This document shows positions 16,937 through 25,499 of a DNA stretch of 64,000 nucleotides, in pieces (position 1 is the first letter of the stretch; each line of letters starts with the position of its first letter). The stretch lies in assembly GCF_910585845.1 (NCBI RefSeq), contig NZ_CAJUHF010000014.1, forward strand, positions 1-64,000, written 5' to 3'. The position numbers and the translations under genes were made by a program. This DNA is from an uncultured Bacteroides sp. (lineage in GTDB: Bacteria; Bacteroidota; Bacteroidia; Bacteroidales; Bacteroidaceae). The notes beneath the pieces are model-generated. The model was given only the letters and a program-made list of their open reading frames with translations, was not told where the DNA came from and searched no databases.

Positions 16937-19099
16937 TTATTCGTCTTGTAAAGCAATTGTCATCTTCGGTGCCACTTTCACCTTGGCACTCTTCATGTTC
17001 ACATAAGAAACAACCAACTTAGCCTTTTTTTCAGCAGGGATAACAAAACGTCCATCCCTGTCGGTAACTGTTCCTCTGCTTGTTCCTTCAATTAAGACGG
17101 TAGCCCCAATGACAGGTTCCCCCTCCTTATCCTGTACAATTCCTTCAACCCATATTTCATCTTCGGCAATAGCCGGCCTGTTTCCTTGGGTTGTGATGTA
17201 AATCTTCCCCTTATAACTCTTCTTTTTATCCGTATCTTCTACCCCTTTTTCCACACTGATGCTCTTTATTTTGCCGGGAGATACGACTTCATCCAATGCC
17301 TTACCATCCAAATCAATCTTCTCGCCATCAACAAAGACATCCACATCCGTCCATTCTGCCTGCCTATTGGCCAATTGGACAGCACCTACACCCGGTACAC
17401 TAACTACCGAACTCTTGTTTAATAAAGCGACAGACCTCTTGCCTCCTTCCAGGTCAATCAGAATGACGCCATTCTTTCCCTTAGCGCCATACAAATTATT
17501 GGCATCCTCGTTTTTCAGCACAGTCATGCCTACTATTTTATTGGGATCCAAAGCAGACATTATCGACGGAGTAACCTCTTTGTCATCCACTATCAACAAA
17601 GGCGGGTTTTCAGTCCGAGTCAACAGATTGTCTGAATCCACTCCCTTTACGACCAGAGTATTTGTCTTCTGTTCCTCTCCCAAGTTAAAGAGTATAGGCA
17701 ATGTATATTTCACCGCTACTGCCTGTCCCTTCTCCATACCAGGATTCCACTTGGGCATCGACTTTACCAAACGGATGGCTTCGGCATTCAGGTCTGCATC
17801 TACTCCGCGGAGCACTTTAGGGTCTGTCACATTTCCATCCTTGTCAACAACAAAATGCACCATCACACGCCCTTCTATACCTTTGCTTTTTGCAGATTCC
17901 GGATAACGCATATTCTTCTGAATATACTCCAGTGCAGCCGTCATCCCTCCACCTGGAAATTCAGGCATCCGTGTAGTCCTCTCAGTGACTGCCACCGGAG
18001 TACCTTTCAACTCTTCTTCCACTTCTGACGGAATGTACATCACCTTTACAGGCTCTACCGTATCCTTCAATATGGTAGTATTCATTCGCTCTGTATTTGC
18101 CGGCAGAACCTCTTCTTCAGTTTTTGTGATTTTTGTTTTCACAATTGCCGTTAAATCATTAACTTTGACACCTGCAATCTCTTCGGTCGTCTCAGAGATT
18201 TCCGGACGAGCAAACGCAGTGACTGCAACAGCGGCTACAGGAAGCATATACAAATACTTCAACTTAGCCCACGGACTTGATTTTTCTTTTAACATCATAG
18301 TGATACGTTTTTTAAGTTTACTGTGATTAAAGCTGTTGGCCATAGAGTAGAGCCTTGTGCCGACAGCTTTTTTTATTAATAATAATTGATATTGTTTCGC
18401 ATCAACGCCTTTTTCGATCACCGTTTCATCCGCCTCATACTCATGAATGTTCTGCAACTCCTGCTTCAATAACCACGAAGCCGGATTGAACCACTGGAAA
18501 AAGATGCAGATGTCCGTCACCAGCAAGTCCCACGAATGCCGGTTCTGCACATGCGCCAGTTCGTGGATCAGTATCTCCCGCCCATTCTCATCCAGATCCT
18601 TCCGAGAGATAACGATATACTTCATCCAACTGAACGGAGCCATATCCTGACCGTGTACAATCAGAGTCACCTTCTCTTTGCCATCCATATACTTTCCAAG
18701 GTCTTCTTTCCTACCCGCTCTTAACGTGGCAAGCAACTTCATCAAAGAACACATATTTCGGAAAACAAAAAACAGAATGCCTGCCCAATATATCAGCAAT
18801 GCCACCTGTATCCATGTCACCGTCACTTCCTTCACCGGTTCACCTGAAGCAGTTGCCGCATCCAGCCCGTCCACCAGCATAAGCCATTGCTCCAAGTTCA
18901 TCATCGTCTGATGCACCTCCGTCTGCTTCTCCACAGTCACCTCCACCAGCGGCAAAAGGCACGAGAGCAACAGTATGCCCAGCAACGCCATCCGGTTGAA
19001 ACGATGAAACGTTTCGCGGCTCAACAACAGGCGGTAGAACAGATAAAACACCGCCAGGCAAACTGATGATTTCAGTATATAGACAAAGAAAATTCCCAT
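16937..19099 (-). CDS. M56 (BlaR1-type) membrane protease fused to TonB-C, plug-like and carboxypeptidase-regulatory domains
   Basis: A 720-residue inner-membrane sensor protease candidate. Residues 1-300 form the M56 part: membrane helices near 4-24, 36-52, 95-115 and 283-297, and the zinc site IHELAHVQNRH (HELAH at 179-183) with EYEADE (220-225). Residues about 379-475 are a TonB C-terminal domain (FPGGGMTAALEYIQKNMRYP, GRVMVHFVVDKDGNVTDPKV). About 498-550 look like a TonB receptor plug fragment (PPLLIVDDKEV, LYGAKGKNGVILIDLE). About 648-719 are a carboxypeptidase-regulatory-like domain (VQDKEGEPVIGATVLIEGTS). The BlaI repressor gene lies upstream, so an induction circuit of BlaR1/BlaI logic is likely, with an unknown signal. 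Confidence 0.88.
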   Translation of the reverse strand: MGIFFVYILKSSVCLAVFYLFYRLLLSRETFHRFNRMALLGILLLSCLLPLVEVTVEKQTEVHQTMMNLEQWLMLVDGLDAATASGEPVKEVTVTWIQVALLIYWAGILFFVFRNMCSLMKLLATLRAGRKEDLGKYMDGKEKVTLIVHGQDMAPFSWMKYIVISRKDLDENGREILIHELAHVQNRHSWDLLVTDICIFFQWFNPASWLLKQELQNIHEYEADETVIEKGVDAKQYQLLLIKKAVGTRLYSMANSFNHSKLKKRITMMLKEKSSPWAKLKYLYMLPVAAVAVTAFARPEISETTEEIAGVKVNDLTAIVKTKITKTEEEVLPANTERMNTTILKDTVEPVKVMYIPSEVEEELKGTPVAVTERTTRMPEFPGGGMTAALEYIQKNMRYPESAKSKGIEGRVMVHFVVDKDGNVTDPKVLRGVDADLNAEAIRLVKSMPKWNPGMEKGQAVAVKYTLPILFNLGEEQKTNTLVVKGVDSDNLLTRTENPPLLIVDDKEVTPSIMSALDPNKIVGMTVLKNEDANNLYGAKGKNGVILIDLEGGKRSVALLNKSSVVSVPGVGAVQLANRQAEWTDVDVFVDGEKIDLDGKALDEVVSPGKIKSISVEKGVEDTDKKKSYKGKIYITTQGNRPAIAEDEIWVEGIVQDKEGEPVIGATVLIEGTSRGTVTDRDGRFVIPAEKKAKLVVSYVNMKSAKVKVAPKMTIALQDE

Positions 19100-19113
19100 A
19101 TCTATTCCCGCTT

Positions 19114-19476
19114 TTATTTTGTACCTTTTTCCACTTCGGCTATCAGTTGTTTCAGCTCATCCAGCGAAATGTCTTCCTCCTTCACCAGCGAAGAGACAGC
19201 ACTGAGATAAGAATTATTAAAGTACTTGCAGATCACCCCCTTCAAGGTCTTCTTACTGAAATCTTCCTTATCCACCACTGCATAATACTGATATGTATTG
19301 CCATACACTTTATGAGACAGAAACCCTTTATCTTCCAGACCTCTCACAATCGTAGACAATGTATTGAAATGCGGCTTCGGTTCTTCATAAAATGCCAGCA
19401 TCTCTTTCACAAACAGCGGACCTTTCTCCCAGAAAAATCCCATGATTTCTTCTTCTTTAGCAGTCAATCCTTTCAT
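19114..19476 (-). CDS. BlaI/MecI/CopY family repressor
   Basis: A 120-residue winged-helix repressor: MKGLTAKEEEIMGFFWEKGP, then VKEMLAFYEEPKPHFNTLST (recognition helix region) and KGFLSHKVYGNTYQYYAVV, with a C-terminal dimer region. In this family the M56 partner cleaves the repressor on signal. Here the partner gene follows with 14 bp between. Two ACTAAA-type palindromes upstream are the probable operators, so it should repress its own operon. Confidence 0.92.
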   Translation of the reverse strand: MKGLTAKEEEIMGFFWEKGPLFVKEMLAFYEEPKPHFNTLSTIVRGLEDKGFLSHKVYGNTYQYYAVVDKEDFSKKTLKGVICKYFNNSYLSAVSSLVKEEDISLDELKQLIAEVEKGTK

Positions 19477-19501
19477 TGTTTCTTCATTTGTTTTCGCAAA
19501 G

Positions 19502-19563
19502 AACTAAATTATTTAGTTACTAAACTATTTTTTATCGTTAAAAGAAACTAAAGCTTTTAGTTT
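19502..19563 (-). promoter_or_regulatory. Two palindromic operators upstream of the BlaI-type gene
   Basis: AACTAAAT-T-ATTTAGTT (19502-19518) and AAACTAAA-GCT-TTTAGTTT (19545-19563) share ACTAAA/TTTAGT half-sites. The first abuts a TTTG (minus strand, 19497-19500) that could be the promoter -7 element, so binding would block polymerase. Half-sites and position fit BlaI-type autoregulation; the spacing and sequence differ from the staphylococcal TACA/TGTA operator. Confidence 0.7.
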
Positions 19564-19889
19564 GCATGCAATGATACCTTTCAATTACTTTGGTCAAAGC
19601 TAAGGTTTAGCATGACAAAGCTAAGGTTTAGCGACACAAACGTGAACTTTAGCCACTACATTATGAGACTTCAGCATATAGTATACGTATACCCTGCCAA
19701 AAGCGTTCGGAGAAGCAATGAAATGAGTGTTGACAAACTGTACGCTAAAGCAAGCCTCATCTTGGGTTATTGCGGCTCATACAAAAGTACTCTCCACCTT
19801 AAAAAAATACCTATAAATAGCGATTGTGTGTTTCGAAGAAAAACTGTTTCTTTGCGCACGAATAACTAAAAAAGAAAGGAACATTTGTA
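19564..19889. other. Gene-free 326 bp with a 21-bp repeat array and promoter
   Basis: After the operators comes the 21-bp array at 19595-19657, then about 170 bp without clear features and a TTTCTTTG word at 19848-19855 that may be part of the promoter for the hemerythrin gene. An 85-codon frame over this stretch (19612-19869) has no protein-like character. Confidence 0.5.
19595..19657. repeat. Array of three 21-bp units, family also at 46071
   Basis: Units CAAAGCTAAGGTTTAGCATGA (19595-19615, one base shorter written as core AAAGCTAAGGTTTAGCATGA), a second ending GCGACA (19616-19636) and a diverged third starting CAAACGTGAACTTTAG (19637-19657). The same order of units, with one extra, occurs 26 kb away at 46071-46154. 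Confidence 0.85.
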
Positions 19890-20594
19890 ATGAACGAACC
19901 GCATAAGTACAACGCTACAGACAAAATGAGCGACCTCATCTGCGACAACTACTCCCTGCTGATGGTCATGAGCCGCTTCGGACTTTCGTTAGGCTTCGGA
20001 GACAAGAGTGTGAAAGATGTCTGTGAAGCACAGAATGTAGACTACCGCACTTTCCTTGCCGTAGCCAACTTCATCAGCGAAGAACAGTATGCACACACCT
20101 ATAATGAAGATGCCTTTTCCATCCCCGCACTGATGGAGTATCTGAAACAGGCACATACCTATTTCCTCGATTTCAAGCTGCCCGTCATCCGCCGCAAACT
20201 CATCGAAGCCATCGACTGTTCGGGAACCGACAATATAGCCTATCTCATCCTGAAATTCTTTGATGAATATGCCAAGGAAGTACGCCGACACATGGAGTAT
20301 GAAAACGAAGCGGTATTCACCTACGTAGAGAAACTGCTGGAAGGTAAACTGACCCCAAATTACAACATCGCCACTTTTGCCAGCAAGCACAATCAAATAG
20401 AAACCAAATTGACTGAACTGAAAAACATCATCATCAAATATTATCCTGAAAAAGAGAGCAACAACCAGCTCAACGATGTCCTGTTCGACATCTTCAATTG
20501 CGAACATGATCTTGCTTCACACTGTCAGGTGGAAGACTACATGTTTGTTCCGGCAGTGTCACAACTGGAAAGGAGATTGAAAAATGAGCAATAA
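19890..20594 (+). CDS. Hemerythrin-domain protein
   Basis: A 234-residue cytosolic protein. The N-terminal 60 residues (KMSDLICDNYSLLMVMSRFG, LSLGFGDKSVKDVCEAQNVD) match the DUF542-like start of RIC/YtfE proteins. The rest is a hemerythrin four-helix bundle with His/Glu ligands in AHTYFLDFKLP, HMEYENEAVFTYV, FASKHNQIETKL and HCQVEDYMFVPAV. RIC proteins repair iron-sulfur damage from nitric oxide or oxygen; a di-iron redox or stress sensing role is likely. It overlaps the next regulator gene by 11 bp, indicating coupling. Confidence 0.85.
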   Translation: MNEPHKYNATDKMSDLICDNYSLLMVMSRFGLSLGFGDKSVKDVCEAQNVDYRTFLAVANFISEEQYAHTYNEDAFSIPALMEYLKQAHTYFLDFKLPVIRRKLIEAIDCSGTDNIAYLILKFFDEYAKEVRRHMEYENEAVFTYVEKLLEGKLTPNYNIATFASKHNQIETKLTELKNIIIKYYPEKESNNQLNDVLFDIFNCEHDLASHCQVEDYMFVPAVSQLERRLKNEQ

Positions 20595-21213
20595 CACCTC
20601 TTCCATAAAGATTGCGGTGGCAGAGAGTTCGGTCATTATCCGAAGCGGGCTGGCAACTGTGTTGAAACGACTGCCCAATCTGAACGTGCATCCCATTGAG
20701 ATCTCTTCACCGGAATTCCTCCAAAACTACATCCATCTGAATGCACCAGACATTCTGATCATCAATCCCAACTTCGGAGGATGGTTTGACATTGCCACAT
20801 TCAAGGCTGAAAATGCCAAGGCGGAGATCAAATACCTGGCACTGATATGTTCGGTGATCGACAGCAATACACTCAAAGAGTATGACGAACATCTCTCCAT
20901 CTGCGATGACATAGAGACGATAGCCGCCAAACTGAACCGACTGCTCCACACCGGAAATGAAGAAGAGAAAGACAATGAGCAGGAGACACTCAGCCAACGC
21001 GAGAAGGAAATCATCACCTGCGTAGTGAAGGGCATGACGAACAAGGCAATAGCCGAACAGCTCTATCTTTCCATCCACACCGTCATCACCCACCGACGTA
21101 ACATTGCGCGCAAGCTGCAAATACATTCGCCGGCAGGTCTCACCATTTACGCCATCGTCAACAAACTGGTGGAACTGAAAGACATCAAGGAGAAGTTATC
21201 TCCTATTTCCTGA
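20584..21213 (+). CDS. LuxR-type regulator with degenerate receiver domain
   Basis: A 209-residue transcription factor. The N-terminal part has receiver-like order (IKIAVAESSVIIRSGLATVL) but Asn61 stands where the phosphorylated Asp is expected (PDILIINPN), and only one acidic residue remains in the usual acidic pocket. The C-terminal HTH is clear: LSQREKEIITCVVKGMTNKA, IAEQLYLSIHTVITHRRNIA (about 139-185). Phosphorylation control therefore seems lost. The 11-bp overlap with the hemerythrin gene suggests the di-iron protein supplies the signal; this is inference. Confidence 0.85.
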   Translation: MSNNTSSIKIAVAESSVIIRSGLATVLKRLPNLNVHPIEISSPEFLQNYIHLNAPDILIINPNFGGWFDIATFKAENAKAEIKYLALICSVIDSNTLKEYDEHLSICDDIETIAAKLNRLLHTGNEEEKDNEQETLSQREKEIITCVVKGMTNKAIAEQLYLSIHTVITHRRNIARKLQIHSPAGLTIYAIVNKLVELKDIKEKLSPIS

Positions 21214-21314
21214 ATATCTCCCATTTCCTGAAACGGACAATCCAAACTATCCCATATTCGGAGGAGCAGATAAGAAACATCTTGCATGCTCCATAAAAGA
21301 TTACCCATAAAAGA

Positions 21315-21363
21315 ACTCCCGTACTTCCCCGATATCACATCGGGAAAGGCGGGAGTGTTTTTT
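21315..21363 (+). terminator. Intrinsic terminator after the LuxR-type gene
   Basis: ACTCCCG pairs with CGGGAGT, with an inner CCCGAT/ATCGGG stem, followed by a T-run (GTTTTTTC). A strong two-part hairpin closes the hemerythrin operon. Confidence 0.85.
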
Positions 21364-21598
21364 CTTTCATAAAAGTGGTTACGTAATTATGACTAACTAA
21401 TTCATTAAAATCTGATGATGCAAAAGTAGGGCATTTGCAGAAATTGCGCAATCCCTAAAACAAGGTATAATGAAAACCTTTTATAGTCACAATTAGGTAT
21501 TTATCGAACAGGACATGCTTACTACACTGGAATTTATAAAGAGAAATGCCATCCCTTATGATAGCAAACAGAATTTTGCACCTCTCCTTTAAAGGTCA

Positions 21599-21787
21599 TC
21601 AGGAATCAGAAGGAGGATTTTTACTCTTCTTCATCCGCCCGCTTTTCCTCAACGCTTCGGCGATGATCCACTGAAGTTGCCCATTTGTGCTGCGAAATTC
21701 ATCGGCTGCCCATTTCTCAATGGCATCCATTGTCGCCGCATCTATGCGCAAAACAAAGCTCTTGGTCGAAGTATCTTTTTTAGCCAC
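21599..21787 (-). CDS. Arc-like ribbon-helix-helix DNA-binding protein
   Basis: A 62-residue protein: SFVLRIDAATMDAIEKWAAD, then STNGQLQWIIAEALRKSGR. The FVLRID strand, a helix, a turn and a second helix fit the Arc/MetJ fold. It lies downstream of the hydrolase and SPFH genes on the same strand, with a 50-bp gap to the hydrolase. In other Bacteroides an RHH protein of this kind is commonly found with an SPFH gene; the target DNA is unknown. Confidence 0.8.
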   Translation of the reverse strand: MAKKDTSTKSFVLRIDAATMDAIEKWAADEFRSTNGQLQWIIAEALRKSGRMKKSKNPPSDS

Positions 21788-21837
21788 GATTCTATCTGAC
21801 GATTATAAATTTAGTTTAAACTTAGTCTGAATCCATA

Positions 21838-23178
21838 TCACAACAGGCTTCCGTTACGGATAAACGAGGCGATATCCTCTATCACATAGCCAGCCACAGG
21901 CGATTCGCGATAATACTCAAACGGAGTAGCTTTGCCACTCCCCTCCTGCAGCAGATGGTTGAGTTTGGGATAAGACTTGAAGAAAGCGTTCTTATTACGC
22001 AGCAACCCCAAGCGCCAAAGCCCGAAATCCTCCATCGTGACCTGATAATCACGCTCACCTTGCAGGATCAGCATGGGCAGGGCAAGCCCGGCAGCCACTT
22101 CCACCGGCTTATAAACATTGGCAAATGCCCAATAAGAACGAGGAATACCCAGCAACAAAGGTATCTTGTCGTCAAATTCCGGCGTACCCAGTTTCTTGAT
22201 ATTATCCGCCTGCCGCTTGATATCCTCAATCTGCTGTCCGGCAACGCCCGAAGCATCTGTCAAAGAAGAGACGTATGCCGTCTGTTCGACGACAGCATCT
22301 TCTAACGGACGAGCCAAAGCCGCCACCAGCACAATGCCTGCCACACCGTCGGCCCGTTTCGCTATGCGCGGAGCAAGCGTAGCCCCCAGACTATGCCCCA
22401 GCACATAAACGCTGTCAGCGGCAACGTCCGGCTGCGCCTTTGCCCAGCGAACAGTCTCCACAACATCATCCACGCACTCGGTATCATAGTCCATCTCCCT
22501 GCCTTCGGGCACACAAGCGGCGCCATATACTTTCGTACGTTTCTCGTAACGCAACGTTGCAATGCCACGCGCAGCCAGCCCCCATGCCAAGTCACGGAAA
22601 GGCTTGTTGGGACCGATGGTTTCGTCGCGATCCTGCGGACCGGAGCCATGCACGAGAATCACCAAAGGGTGTTTTCCCTCACAGGCGGGCAACGTCAACG
22701 TCCCGGGCAGCCTGAATCCTGCCGCGCCAACCGTCACGCTCCGCTCAAGCATCTTTTCTTTGTCGTATGCCAACGGTTGCGCTGTAGAGGTAGCAGGTAC
22801 GGGTACCAGACGGATAGTATTCATCTTGCCATCGGCATCGAACGACAACAGAAAACGGAGGCTGTATCGCTCAAACTGCAAGTCGGAATAATAGAGTGTG
22901 ATGCCCTGCGCGCTCTCTTTCTGCCACTCCCCTTGGGAGAGAAGTTTACCGAATTGACGTTCTGTCTGCCTGAGCATGCCCCTAAACACTTCCGGCGACA
23001 GTTGCTTCTGCAACTCCTCAGACAGCAATGCGTGGATGCTGTCCGCCTGATCCGTGATGAACAACTCGTAGACATGCTTGGCACGATCCATATTTGTGTC
23101 TTGTGCAAACACTGCCAGCACATGCCCCAGCAACAAGCCAAGCACCAAGGCCCATTTATATAGAAAAGAAACGTTCAT
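21838..23178 (-). CDS. Exported alpha/beta hydrolase with DUF3887-like N-terminus
   Basis: A 446-residue protein with a signal peptide (LYKWALVLGLLLGHVLAVFA). About residues 30-130 resemble the DUF3887/Ntf2-like domain (AKHVYELFITDQADSIHALL). The hydrolase part follows: HPLVILVHGSGPQDRDET (oxyanion region), the nucleophile elbow VLGHSLGATLAPRIAKR, the acid in LQGERDYQVTMEDFG, and His in YPKLNHLLQEG. This is a serine esterase/peptidase of the periplasm; the substrate is unknown. It is 10 bp from the SPFH gene, so they are co-transcribed. Confidence 0.85.
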   Translation of the reverse strand: MNVSFLYKWALVLGLLLGHVLAVFAQDTNMDRAKHVYELFITDQADSIHALLSEELQKQLSPEVFRGMLRQTERQFGKLLSQGEWQKESAQGITLYYSDLQFERYSLRFLLSFDADGKMNTIRLVPVPATSTAQPLAYDKEKMLERSVTVGAAGFRLPGTLTLPACEGKHPLVILVHGSGPQDRDETIGPNKPFRDLAWGLAARGIATLRYEKRTKVYGAACVPEGREMDYDTECVDDVVETVRWAKAQPDVAADSVYVLGHSLGATLAPRIAKRADGVAGIVLVAALARPLEDAVVEQTAYVSSLTDASGVAGQQIEDIKRQADNIKKLGTPEFDDKIPLLLGIPRSYWAFANVYKPVEVAAGLALPMLILQGERDYQVTMEDFGLWRLGLLRNKNAFFKSYPKLNHLLQEGSGKATPFEYYRESPVAGYVIEDIASFIRNGSLL

Positions 23179-23188
23179 ATCCTCCCGT

Positions 23189-24151
23189 TTAATGATTCAA
23201 CGTACCTGTATTGACAACCGGCTGTGCCGCTTCGTCGGCACAAAGCACCACCAGCAAATTGCTGACCATAGCTGCTTTCTTCTCCTCGTCCAACTCGACG
23301 ATCTCCTCTTCGGAAAGCTTGTGTAAAGCCATCTTCACCATAGAGACCGCACCTTCCACTATTTTCTCACGGGCAGTGATAATAGCGGATGCCTGCTGGC
23401 GACGCAACATCACCGCCGCGATTTCCGGCGCATAAGCCAGGTAGTTGATACGTGCCTCCACTACCTCCATGCCCGCCATAGCCAGGCGTTCATTCAACTT
23501 CTGCTCCAGTTGTTCATTGATTTCATCGCCACCGGAACGAAGGGTCAGCTCGTGAATATCCGCTTCATTGTCGTCATAAGCATACTGACCTGCCACCTGT
23601 CGCAGCGCCGCATCACTCTGTATCTTCACAAAGTTCTCAAACGCATTCATCCGGCTGGCGACGGCATTGCCAATGTTGAGCTGATTGGAATTTCCCGTAG
23701 TACTTGCCGAAGAAGCCATCGTCTGCGAATCGATCTCAAACATCGCCTTATACGTATCCTTCAGTTTCCAGACCAGTACCAGACCGATCAGAATCGGATT
23801 TCCTATCTTATCGTTCACCTTGATGGGCTCCACATCCAGGTTGCGTGCACGCAAAGAGAGCTTCTTCTTGTCCAGAAAAGGATTCACCCAAAAGAATCCC
23901 GTCTCCTTAAACGTCCCCTTATACTTGCCGAAGAAGACCATAGCGCGGGCCTCATTAGGCTCCAACTGTATATATCCGGCAAACATAGCCAGCCAAACAA
24001 GACAAAGCAAACCGGCCAAAACTGCCGTCGGCGTACAAGTGACAGCCCCACAATAAATAAGTGTAGGCAATACAACCAGATGAATAAACAAGCATAAGAA
24101 GCCGTTCATCTTAAAACCACTGAATTTCTTCTCTTTAGTTTCCATTTTCAA
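23189..24151 (-). CDS. SPFH/Band 7 domain membrane protein
   Basis: A 320-residue protein with two N-terminal membrane helices (FLCLFIHLVVLPTLIYCGAV; LLCLVWLAMFAGYI), then the SPFH domain: QLEPNEARAMVFFGKYKGTF, RNLDVEPIKVNDKIGNPILI, and a long helical segment with EQLEQKLNERLAMAGMEVVE ending in AREKIVEGAVSMVKMALHKL. SPFH proteins form membrane-bound ring assemblies that control membrane proteases or domains. A start at ATG 24151 or two codons later are both possible. It leads the three-gene minus-strand unit. Confidence 0.88.
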   Translation of the reverse strand: MKMETKEKKFSGFKMNGFLCLFIHLVVLPTLIYCGAVTCTPTAVLAGLLCLVWLAMFAGYIQLEPNEARAMVFFGKYKGTFKETGFFWVNPFLDKKKLSLRARNLDVEPIKVNDKIGNPILIGLVLVWKLKDTYKAMFEIDSQTMASSASTTGNSNQLNIGNAVASRMNAFENFVKIQSDAALRQVAGQYAYDDNEADIHELTLRSGGDEINEQLEQKLNERLAMAGMEVVEARINYLAYAPEIAAVMLRRQQASAIITAREKIVEGAVSMVKMALHKLSEEEIVELDEEKKAAMVSNLLVVLCADEAAQPVVNTGTLNH

Positions 24152-24180
24152 TAGATTTAATTAATATCGTTTTGATATCA

Positions 24181-24211
24181 CAAATATATCAACTCACACG
24201 AGAAAAACAAT
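24181..24211 (-). promoter_or_regulatory. Promoter of the SPFH operon
   Basis: On the minus strand ATTG (24208-24211), 19 bases, then TATATTTG (24181-24188): close to TTTG-N19-TAnnTTTG. The distance to the SPFH start is about 30 bases. Confidence 0.65.
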
Positions 24212-24413
24212 CCTATCAGAGATAATTTAAAAAAAATTAAGTGTTCATACAATACTTCAAGAGATACGTCATCATCGGAGAGATACGAACACGAAACGGC
24301 TCACCCCGCAGTTCGAATTAGTATCAATCAAGATTATTCATATAATCAATTGATGATTTATATTCCGCTTCGTACGATTCCTATGGTAAAGCCGAGAAAT
24401 ATCCATTCAGGAC

Positions 24414-24444
24414 ATTGCAGATACAAAAGGAAGGTTTACCTTTG
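24414..24444 (+). promoter_or_regulatory. Promoter of the EamA transporter gene
   Basis: ATTG (24414-24417), 19 bases, then TACCTTTG (24437-24444) is close to the Bacteroides consensus, 50 bases before the ATG. Confidence 0.7.
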
Positions 24445-24493
24445 CACACCAACAACAAAAAAACAGACTTAAAGGTCAATATCTATCTATTTT

Positions 24494-25441
24494 ATGAATG
24501 CAAAGGTCAAAGGATATACATTAGGAGCCATTGCCGCCGCCACATACGGCATGAATCCGCTTTTCACTCTCCCGCTGTACAAAGAAGGCATGGATCCGGA
24601 CTCTGTCCTATTCTTCAGATACCTGTTTGCCATCCCCATACTGGGTATCATGCTTAAAGCACGGGGCAGGAACTTCAAGTTGAACAGGAAAGAGATAGTT
24701 CCGCTCATCCTTTTCGGATGGCTGGTTGCCTTGTCTTCCCTCGCCCTGTTCCAGAGCTATAACTATATGGAAGCAGGCATCGCTTCTACCCTGCTGTTTG
24801 TCTACCCCATTCTGGTGGCGCTGATTATGGCTGTCGTATTCAAGGAGAAGCTCACACGACAGACTGTGTTTTGCATATTCCTGGCATTAAGCGGCATTGG
24901 TATGCTCTATAATGGCAGCAATGGAGCTACGCTTAGCCTGACTGGGATAGGGCTGGTCATGACATCGGCACTCTCTTATGCCATCTATATCGTAGGCGTC
25001 AACCGACCGGCACTGAAAGACGTGGCAACCCTCAAAGTGACTTTCTATGTCCTGCTCTTCGGCCTGTCTCTGTTTCTGGTTCGTGTGGACTTCGGGCAGA
25101 ACCTGCATGTGGTCGACAAATGGTATTTATGGGGGAGCCTTGTCGCATTGGCTATCTTTCCGACTGCTATATCCTTTCTCTGCACCAATCAGGCGATCCA
25201 ATACATCGGGGCTACACCGGTAGCCATCCTCGGTGCGCTGGAGCCCGTGACAGCCGTGTTCTTCGGAGTAACCATCTTCGGAGAGAGCCTGACGCCACGG
25301 TTAATCTGCGGAATCATATTGATTATCATGGCCGTTACATTCATCATTACCGGAAACAATCTCACCACATACATGGTGCGTTTCAGGAAGCTCTTCCCCA
25401 AGCTGCCCAAACGGTCCGGAAACAAACAAAGAGTGTCATAA
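24494..25441 (+). CDS. EamA/DMT family transporter
   Basis: A 315-residue inner-membrane protein with about ten helices in two EamA repeats. The first spans about 5-140 (GYTLGAIAAATYGMNPLFTL, SYNYMEAGIASTLLFVYPIL) and the second about 150-290 (GIGLVMTSALSYAIYIVGVN, QAIQYIGATPVAILGALEPV). It exports or imports a small metabolite of unknown nature. It is alone on its strand, convergent with the GH3 pseudogene. The C-terminal tail is basic (FRKLFPKLPKRSGNKQR). Confidence 0.88.
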   Translation: MNAKVKGYTLGAIAAATYGMNPLFTLPLYKEGMDPDSVLFFRYLFAIPILGIMLKARGRNFKLNRKEIVPLILFGWLVALSSLALFQSYNYMEAGIASTLLFVYPILVALIMAVVFKEKLTRQTVFCIFLALSGIGMLYNGSNGATLSLTGIGLVMTSALSYAIYIVGVNRPALKDVATLKVTFYVLLFGLSLFLVRVDFGQNLHVVDKWYLWGSLVALAIFPTAISFLCTNQAIQYIGATPVAILGALEPVTAVFFGVTIFGESLTPRLICGIILIIMAVTFIITGNNLTTYMVRFRKLFPKLPKRSGNKQRVS

Positions 25442-25499
25442 CCTGCCATTAACCATGCAGATTTTGACACTCCCTATTCGCTATCCGATGGAGTCAACC

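Larger units (their letters stand above)
24152..24493. other. Divergent promoter region between SPFH and EamA genes
   Basis: 342 bp without a gene, holding one good Bacteroides-type promoter for each side (separate entries). The middle (24240-24400) shows no repeats or strong hairpins. Confidence 0.6.

Noticed and set aside
19502..19563. Intrinsic terminator
   Set aside because: The palindromes are short, AT-rich, upstream of the BlaI-type gene and share half-sites, which fits operators better.
19612..19869. 85-codon plus-strand frame before the hemerythrin gene
   Set aside because: It starts inside the 21-bp array and crosses the likely promoter; no family features.
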